DNA from: Aurantimonas marianensis
GTDB taxonomy: Bacteria > Pseudomonadota > Alphaproteobacteria > Rhizobiales > Rhizobiaceae
Reading direction: 5' to 3'
Assembly (NCBI RefSeq): GCF_024195285.1
Contig: NZ_JALHBS010000018.1
Location: 1-57,000, forward strand
Length of the DNA stretch: 57,000 nucleotides
In this document: positions 49,662 through 57,000 of the stretch, piece by piece
How the letters are laid out: each line of letters opens with the position of its first letter
How positions within the stretch are numbered: the stretch's first letter is position 1
Notes under the pieces: model-generated
The model's database searches: none
What the model was told of the DNA's origin: nothing
What the model saw: the letters and a program-made list of their open reading frames with translations, nothing else
Program-made: the position numbers and the translations under genes

Positions 49662-50513
49662 ATGAGTCTTCCAATGTCTACCCAGGCAATCCGGGACATC
49701 GCCGTCCAGGTCGACGGTTCGCACGGCGATGCGGCGAAGATGAGCCACGCCGATATGATCGCGGCGATGTTCGACGCGCATATCGTGGCTCTCCTGACGA
49801 ATTATCTGCAAACCGGCCCCATTCCAATGGGCCCGGGCCGTGCGTGGCTCAGGTCCGAGTTGCACAAGCGAGGCGTACAATTGGGTGATGCGGCTGAAAC
49901 GCATGCTCGCGAGCGTCTTGCGACTTCGCGAATGTCGACCGAGCTGAGGCGGATCGATTACGACGATCAGGAACTCGGCTCGCGGGTCGGACCGCTGGCC
50001 CGCGCCGTCGACCTGGTGGTCGTCGGGCGTCCGCATGGCGACGGCGGCCAATGGCCGGAGATGTTCGAGGCGGTGATCTTCGATGCCGGAGCGCCGGCCT
50101 ATGTCGTTCCGCCGGACGCCGTGAACGCGAGGAAGCCGGACACCATCCTCATCGCCTGGAAGGACGCGGTCGAGTGTTCCCATGCCATCAAGGCGGCCCT
50201 CCCGTTCCTCCAGCGGGCGAAGCAGGTGTATCTGGTTTCCGTCGCGGAGACCTCGTCGGACGAGGAACGGCATCGGGAGCCGGCGGCGGATATGGCCCGA
50301 CATCTGGCACGGCACGGTATCGCCGTCGAGATACGGCATCTGCCGCGATGGGAAGATGCGGCCGCGGGTCTTTTGAACGAGGCTTCGAGCCTCGGCGCGG
50401 AACTGATCGTCGTCGGCGCATACGGCCGCACGCGGCTCCGCCAGATGCTGTTCGGCGGCGTCACCCGCGAACTTTTGACGCGTAGCCCCATCCCGCTGCT
50501 GATGGCGCATTGA
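49662..50513 (+). CDS. Universal stress protein family protein
   Basis: The 283-residue protein carries tandem UspA-like folds. The second is clearer, with TILIAWKDAVECSHAIKAALPFL at its start and the ATP-binding-type motif GAYGRTRLRQMLFGGVTRELL at its end. The first domain is degenerate (DLVVVGRPHGDG). Such proteins respond to stress or starvation; the target is unknown. ATG 49662 has GAAAGG about 12 bases upstream, and ATG 49674 is an alternative. It precedes the kinase-like and metal ATPase genes on the same strand. Confidence 0.85.
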   Translation: MSLPMSTQAIRDIAVQVDGSHGDAAKMSHADMIAAMFDAHIVALLTNYLQTGPIPMGPGRAWLRSELHKRGVQLGDAAETHARERLATSRMSTELRRIDYDDQELGSRVGPLARAVDLVVVGRPHGDGGQWPEMFEAVIFDAGAPAYVVPPDAVNARKPDTILIAWKDAVECSHAIKAALPFLQRAKQVYLVSVAETSSDEERHREPAADMARHLARHGIAVEIRHLPRWEDAAAGLLNEASSLGAELIVVGAYGRTRLRQMLFGGVTRELLTRSPIPLLMAH

Positions 50514-50559
50514 AGCCTCGGCCATTTGCCTTCCGCGCAACGACCCCCGGTGACGCGCA

Positions 50560-52134
50560 ATGCCCGCCCAAAGCCAGGACGAAACGATCGCCTTCCTGAA
50601 GTCCGCGGCCTTCGACGATGGCGATGCTTCGACTGTCGAGACGGTGGTCACGCATATTTCCACGATCCTTCTCTCGGGCGAGCGGGCGATCAAGCTGAAA
50701 CGGCCGGCGCATCTGCCCTATGTCGATTTCTCGACGCCCGAGCGCCGGCTCACGAGCTGTGAACAGGAACTCGTGCTCAACCGGCGCACCGCGCCGGAGC
50801 TCTACCGCGCCGTGCGCCAGGTGACGCGCGAGCCGGATGGCGGTCTCGCCATCGATGGCAGCGGGCCGCTCGTCGACGCTTATGTCGACATGCGCCGTTT
50901 CGACGAGGATTGCCTGCTGGATCGCATGGCGATGGAAGGCACGCTCACGGTGCCGCTGATGGCGCGGCTCGCCCACCGGATCGCGGTTTTCCACGCCGGC
51001 ATCGCGCCCGATCGCAGCGTCACCGGCTCGGCTCAGGTGGCCCTCGTCCTCGATATCAACGAGCGCGCGCTGGCGACCACCGACGTATTTCCAGCGGCGG
51101 CGGTCGACGAGTTCAATCGCCGGTTCCGCGACGGTCTTACCCGCCTGGCGCCGCTCCTCGACGCGCGCGGCGCGGCGGGCAAAATCCGCCGCTGTCATGG
51201 CGATCTGCACCTGCGCAACATCTGCGTCTTCGACGGCGAGCCGACGCTGTTCGATTGCCTCGAATTCGACGAGGCCATGGCCACGACCGACATCCTCTAC
51301 GATCTGGCTTTCCTGCTGATGGATCTCTGGCACCGGGGGCTGGAGGAACTCGCGAACCTCGTCCTCAACCGCTATCTGGACGAAAGCGACGAGACGGACG
51401 GCCTGCCGCTGCTGGCGTTCCTGATGGCGCTGCGTGCCGCGGTTCGCGCCCATGTCACCGCGACGCGGGTCGCCGAGGCCGGCCCCGATGCGCCGACACT
51501 GAGAGCCGAGGCGCATGATTATTTCGCCCTCGCGCTCGATCTCCTGCGGCCGCGCCCCGGTCGCCTGGTGGCGGTCGGAGGACTGTCGGGGTCCGGCAAG
51601 TCGACCGTCGCGGCGGCGATCGCGCCGCGGATCGGCCCGCCGCCGGGCGCCCGAATCCTCGCCAGCGACCGGATACGAAAGCACCTGTTCGGCGTTGCCG
51701 CCGAAACCCCGCTGCCGGCCGAGTGCTACCGGCCGCAGGTCTCCGAAACAGTCTACGCGCGTCTGGCCGAACAAGCCGGCGCGATCCTGCCGCTCGGGCA
51801 CGGGGTCGTCGCCGACGCGGTGTTCGATCGGGCGCCCGATCGGGAACGGATCGCCGGCATGGGCGAGGGCGGCTCGACACCCTTCCTGGGTCTGTGGCTC
51901 GAAGCCCCGCCCGAGCGGCTCGTCGAGCGCGTCGCGGCCCGTCGCGACGATCCCTCCGATGCCACGCCGGAAGTGGTCCGGGATCAGCTGAGCCGATCGC
52001 GCGCGCCGGCCGATTGGATGCACCTGTCGAGCGTGGCCGAGATCGGGGCGGTGGCAGAAGCGGCGCGCCGCATCGTCGATGGCACGACGGACGACCCCGC
52101 CGGCGAACGGGAGGATGATCGACGCAAGGGCTAA
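50560..52134 (+). CDS. Two-domain protein: aminoglycoside-phosphotransferase-like domain plus AAA/zeta-like kinase domain
   Basis: The 524-residue fusion has an N-terminal phosphotransferase-like domain (residues ~1-330) with the Brenner-type motif CHGDLHLRNI and the metal-binding acidic stretch FDCLEFDE. The C-terminal P-loop domain (from about 340) has GGLSGSGKST, as in gluconate-kinase/zeta-like kinases. This pairing is widespread and often annotated as bifunctional aminoglycoside phosphotransferase/ATP-binding protein, but the substrate is unknown and antibiotic resistance should not be assumed. It lies 46 bases after the stress protein and before the metal ATPase. Confidence 0.85.
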   Translation: MPAQSQDETIAFLKSAAFDDGDASTVETVVTHISTILLSGERAIKLKRPAHLPYVDFSTPERRLTSCEQELVLNRRTAPELYRAVRQVTREPDGGLAIDGSGPLVDAYVDMRRFDEDCLLDRMAMEGTLTVPLMARLAHRIAVFHAGIAPDRSVTGSAQVALVLDINERALATTDVFPAAAVDEFNRRFRDGLTRLAPLLDARGAAGKIRRCHGDLHLRNICVFDGEPTLFDCLEFDEAMATTDILYDLAFLLMDLWHRGLEELANLVLNRYLDESDETDGLPLLAFLMALRAAVRAHVTATRVAEAGPDAPTLRAEAHDYFALALDLLRPRPGRLVAVGGLSGSGKSTVAAAIAPRIGPPPGARILASDRIRKHLFGVAAETPLPAECYRPQVSETVYARLAEQAGAILPLGHGVVADAVFDRAPDRERIAGMGEGGSTPFLGLWLEAPPERLVERVAARRDDPSDATPEVVRDQLSRSRAPADWMHLSSVAEIGAVAEAARRIVDGTTDDPAGEREDDRRKG

Positions 52135-52258
52135 CCGGCGAGGAATGGCTTCCGGGGCGCCGCGCCACCGGGTCGACCGGGTTGATGCAGGTCAACAGGT
52201 CGGCACTCGGGCTTGGCTAGAAGCCCGCATCATGATCGATGAACAGGAAGGAGGGGCG

Positions 52259-54684
52259 GTGGCACCAACCCCAGGCGAGCGTTTGGCCTCCGATGTCGCC
52301 GCAGCGCACTTAAGCGATCGCAAGGAAGTGGATATCGACCCGGACGATCGCGATGCCGACGCGCTGCCGGCGGCCCTCGAGGAAGCGTCGCCGGGACGGC
52401 CCGCCTTCGCGTTCAACGCCAAGACCGTCCACCGGATACTGTTGCTGGTCGCCTTGGCGGGTCTGATCGCCGGCTCCGCCCTGGCGATTTCCGGCCGTCC
52501 CGCCACCGCAAATCTTGCCTGGGCGGCCGCGACCATTCCGGTCGTGCTAGGTCTGGCGATCTCTATTGCCGTCGATCTGTGGTCGGGCCGCATGGGCGTC
52601 GATGCGATCGCCTTCGTCTCGATGTCGGCGGCCCTGGCGCTGGGCCAGCCACTCGCGGGCATCGTTGTCGCGATCATGTATGCCGGCGGCAACGTGCTGG
52701 AGCATTACGCGGTCGGCCGGGCCGAGCGCGATCTGAAGCTGCTCACGGACCGGGCGCCCAGGACCGCCCATCGTCTGCTCGAAGGTCGAGTCGAAGCCGT
52801 CGCCGTGGCCGAAGTCGAACCGGGCAACCGGCTGCTGCTGCGCGCCGGCGACATCGTGCCGGTGGACGGGCTCCTAGCGGACGTCTCGACCCTGATCGAC
52901 GAAGCGGCGGTGACCGGCGAGCCGCTGCCTGTGCGCCGCGGTCCCGGCGAAACCGTGCGCAGCGGTACCGTGAACGCCGGCGAAACCGTCACCATGATCG
53001 CGGCGGCGCGCGCCTCGGACAGCACCTATGCGGGCATCGTGCGCATGGTGAGTTCGGCTCAGGCGGCGAAGGTGCCGTTCGTGCGCATGGCCGACCGCTT
53101 TGCCCTGGTGCTCCTGCCGGTGACGCTGGGCGTGGCCGGGCTCGCCTGGTATGTCTCTGGCGATCCTGTACGCGCACTGGCCGTGCTTGTGGTGGCGACG
53201 CCGTGTCCGCTGATCCTGGCGGCACCGGTCGCCTTCATTTCCGGCGTGTCGCGCGCGGCCCGGCGCGGCATCCTCGTCAAGGGCGGCGGCGCGTTGGAGG
53301 CGCTGGCGCGGGTGCGCGTGGCGATCTTCGACAAGACGGGCACCTTGACAGTCGGCGGCGCGCGCCTTGTCGGTATCGAGACGGCGCCCGGTGAAGACGC
53401 CGACGACATTCTGCGTCTCGTCGCCTCGCTCGAGCAGGCGTCGCACCATGTTCTTGCCGCAACGCTGATAGCGGCGGCGCACGCGCGAAGCCTGCCCTTG
53501 TCGGTGCCGCACGACGTCGGCGAAATCCGCGGCTCCGGTCTGGAAGGCATCGTGGAAGGCAAGCGGGTCGCGGCGGGCTCCCAAGCCCTGATCGCCGGTG
53601 AGACGCAACTGGCGGATTGGGCCGCGCGCGCGATCCGGCGCGCGCGCTGGCGCTCGGCGCTGACCATCTTCGTAGCCATCGACGGGCGGCTCGCCGCCGC
53701 GATCCTGCTTGGCGACGAGGTGCGGACCGAGACCGCCGGCGCGCTGCGCTGGCTTCGCGCTCTTGGCATTTCCCGGCTGATGATGGTGACCGGCGATCAC
53801 ACCGCCGCCGCCGAGGCCGTGGCCGAGGGGCTGGATCTCGACGAGACCAAGGCGAATTGCACGCCCCGGCAGAAGATCGAAGTGGTGCGTGAGGAGGCTA
53901 TCCGCCATCCCGGAATGATGATCGGCGACGGTATCAACGATGCGCCGGCCCTGGCCGCGGCTACCGTCGGCATTGCCATGGGCGCACGGGGGGCCAGCGC
54001 TTCCTCGGAGGCAGCCGACGTCGTCATTCTGGTCGAAAATCTCAATCGCGTCCCGGAAAGTATCGCGATTGCGCGGCGCACCCGCCAGATCGCGCTGCAA
54101 AGCATTGTCGCGGGGCTGGCGCTTTCCGGTGTCGCGATGGTCTTCGCCGCGGCCGGACTGCTTCCACCGGTCGCGGGGGCGCTGACGCAGGAGGCCATCG
54201 ATGTCGCGGTGATCATCAACGCGTTGCGCGCGCTCGGATCCGGCTCCCGGCGGCGGACCGTCGCAATGCCGGCCTCGACGGCGCGGACGATCGCAGCCGA
54301 GCACACGGCCATCCATCAGACACTGGATCGCCTGCAGACACTCTCCGACTCTCTCGATGTCGCGGCGAACGGCGAAGCGCCGGGCCTGGTGAGTCAGGCG
54401 TCCGAGATGATCGATCGGGAAATCCTCGACCATGAACGCCACGACGACCGTGTCCTGTATCCGGGCCTGCTCGGGGACCACGAGTATGGCGCGCTGATCA
54501 CGGCGCTGGGCTATGCCCACAGCGAGATATTCAAGCTGGCGCGGGTCCTGCGACAGATCGCGGCGGATCTGGCGGCGAGCGAGCCCGACCGGTTGCAGGT
54601 CCGGGACGCCCAGCGCGTGATCGACACGATCGTTCTGCTGGTCCGGCTGCACACCCGCCAGGAGGACGCCATCTGCGAACAGGA

Positions 54685-54688
<4 letters not shown>
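52259..54688 (+). CDS. P1B-5-type metal ATPase with C-terminal hemerythrin domain (Nia-like)
   Basis: This metal-transporting P-type ATPase (about 809 residues) has the TPCPLILAAP membrane motif, the phosphorylation site FDKTGTLT, TGES-like VTGEPLP and GDGINDAPAL. No N-terminal CxxC metal domain is present. The last ~140 residues form a hemerythrin-like four-helix bundle with HTAIHQTLDRL, HERHDDRVLYP, YAHSEIFKLARVL and RLHTRQEDAI. TPCP plus hemerythrin marks the P1B-5 group, of which Sinorhizobium Nia exports Ni and Fe. GTG 52259 is chosen for the AAGGAGG 4 bases upstream; ATG 52232 adds nine residues but lacks a site. Confidence 0.85.
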
Positions 54689-56327
<1,639 letters not shown>

Positions 56328-56331
<4 letters not shown>

Positions 56332-56978
56332 GCGGCCTCGGCCACCACATTGGCGCCGCGCTCGATGCCCCAGACGTGGTCGAGCTGGGTCTGCGAATGG
56401 GTGAGTTCCGACATGCTCATGACGATCGACAGGTCGTCGCTCTTCAAGGCCGAGATCACGTCCGACAGGCGCTGCGCCAGCGCCGGGGCAACGCCCTCGA
56501 ACGGTTCGTCGAGCAAAAGCAGGCGCGTGCCGACGGTCAGCGCTCGGCCCAGCGCAACCATCTTCTGCTGCCCGCCGGACAGCAGCAATGCCTTGCGGTC
56601 CGACATATTCGCCAGTTCCGGCATGATTTCGTAGACCACCTTGAGGCGCGCAGCACTGTCGGCGGACGTCACCCAGGTGGGCAGAAGGATGTTTTCCTCC
56701 ACCGTCAGATCCGGGATCAACCCGCGCGTCTCGGGCATGTAACCGATGCCCAGGCCGGCCCTCTTATGCACCTCCAGCCCGGTGATGTCGGTGCCGTCGA
56801 AATGCAGCGACCCGCGCGTCAGCTTGGTGATGCCCATGATCGTGCGCATCACCGTGGTCTTGCCGGCACCGTTGCGGCCGGCAAGGCCGACCATAGCGCC
56901 GGCGCCGACCTCGAGCGAACAGCCGCGCACGGCTTCGACCGAGCCGATCTTCACATGGGCGTCCTTCAGGCTGAGCAT
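56328..56978 (-). CDS. Branched-chain-type ABC transporter ATPase (LivF-like)
   Basis: The 216-residue LivF-class ATPase has Walker A GRNGAGKTT, a Q-loop region GYMPETRGL, the signature LLSGGQQKM and Walker B LLLLDEPFEGVAP. The H-loop position reads MSELTHSQ, which departs from the usual histidine context. It is slightly shorter than typical LivF (~235 residues). ATG 56978 has GAGGTAG upstream. Other parts of the transporter lie outside the window; coupling to the acyl-CoA synthetase suggests uptake of an organic acid or aromatic compound. Confidence 0.88.
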
Positions 56979-57000
56979 CGGTCTACCTCGCCGTTCCGGT

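Noticed and set aside
50560-52134. Aminoglycoside resistance gene
   Set aside because: Only the fold of the first domain is shared; the fused P-loop kinase domain and chromosomal setting fit a housekeeping family of unknown substrate.

Overview
The window comes from a high-GC alphaproteobacterium, most likely of the Hyphomicrobiales (Rhizobiales). The grounds are the hisS-hisZ-hisG order with a short HisG, the formate dehydrogenase cluster carrying DUF3305/DUF3306 genes, a rhizobial-type intergenic palindrome ending in CATCCCGCTC, a rhizobial-style toxin signature, and a Nia-like P1B-5 metal ATPase. No rRNA, tRNA, CRISPR array or insertion sequence was seen.

Layout. (1) 1-2149: end of hisS, then hisZ and hisG (histidine biosynthesis). 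(2) 2260-3579: an NAD(P)-binding oxidoreductase with a C-terminal SAF domain. (3) 3609-5930, minus strand: an accessory island of lower GC. It holds a probable zinc-binding nuclease toxin followed by four tandem paralogous small genes, one of them frameshifted. The first is translationally coupled to the toxin, so they look like an immunity array. This is the best candidate for an undescribed system. (4) 6040-7086: a YeiH-family membrane protein. (5) 7189-19369: an inositol catabolic regulon. It contains iolD-iolC-iolB-aldolase on the minus strand, a Gfo/Idh oxidoreductase, an iolE-like gene and a second oxidoreductase on the plus strand, a LacI-type repressor, and an inositol-type ABC transporter (binding protein, permease, ATPase). 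An identical 16-bp palindrome lies in front of both the divergent iol operons and the transporter operon. The ATPase gene carries an in-frame amber codon between its signature motif and Walker B.

(6) 19662-22679: a DEAD-box RNA helicase, a cysteine hydrolase and a small unknown gene. (7) 23061-49355: a large formate dehydrogenase and molybdenum/tungsten cofactor region. It has a MoeA-like protein, a MoeA fused to a periplasmic-binding-like domain, mobA, fdhD, moeA, a TusA-like protein, Mrp, a DUF3144-like protein, DUF3306, DUF3305 and a polyferredoxin. A minus-strand run of accessory genes of poorly known function then leads into the structural genes. These are a WD40-cytochrome c, cytochrome b subunit, iron-sulfur subunit, TAT-exported catalytic subunit, a 65-residue TAT peptide and a TorD-like chaperone. 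A tungstate-type ABC transporter (tupBCA), a helix-turn-helix regulator with a binding-protein domain, and mobB follow. Together these genes would import the metal, build and sulfurate the cofactor, fold and export the enzyme, and pass formate electrons to the membrane. (8) 49662-54688: a universal stress protein, a two-domain kinase-like ATPase and a P1B-5 metal exporter with a hemerythrin domain. (9) 54685-56978: an acyl-CoA synthetase and a LivF-type ABC ATPase that belong to an operon continuing beyond the right edge.

Most starts were chosen by ribosome-binding site and family N-terminus; several genes use TTG or GTG.
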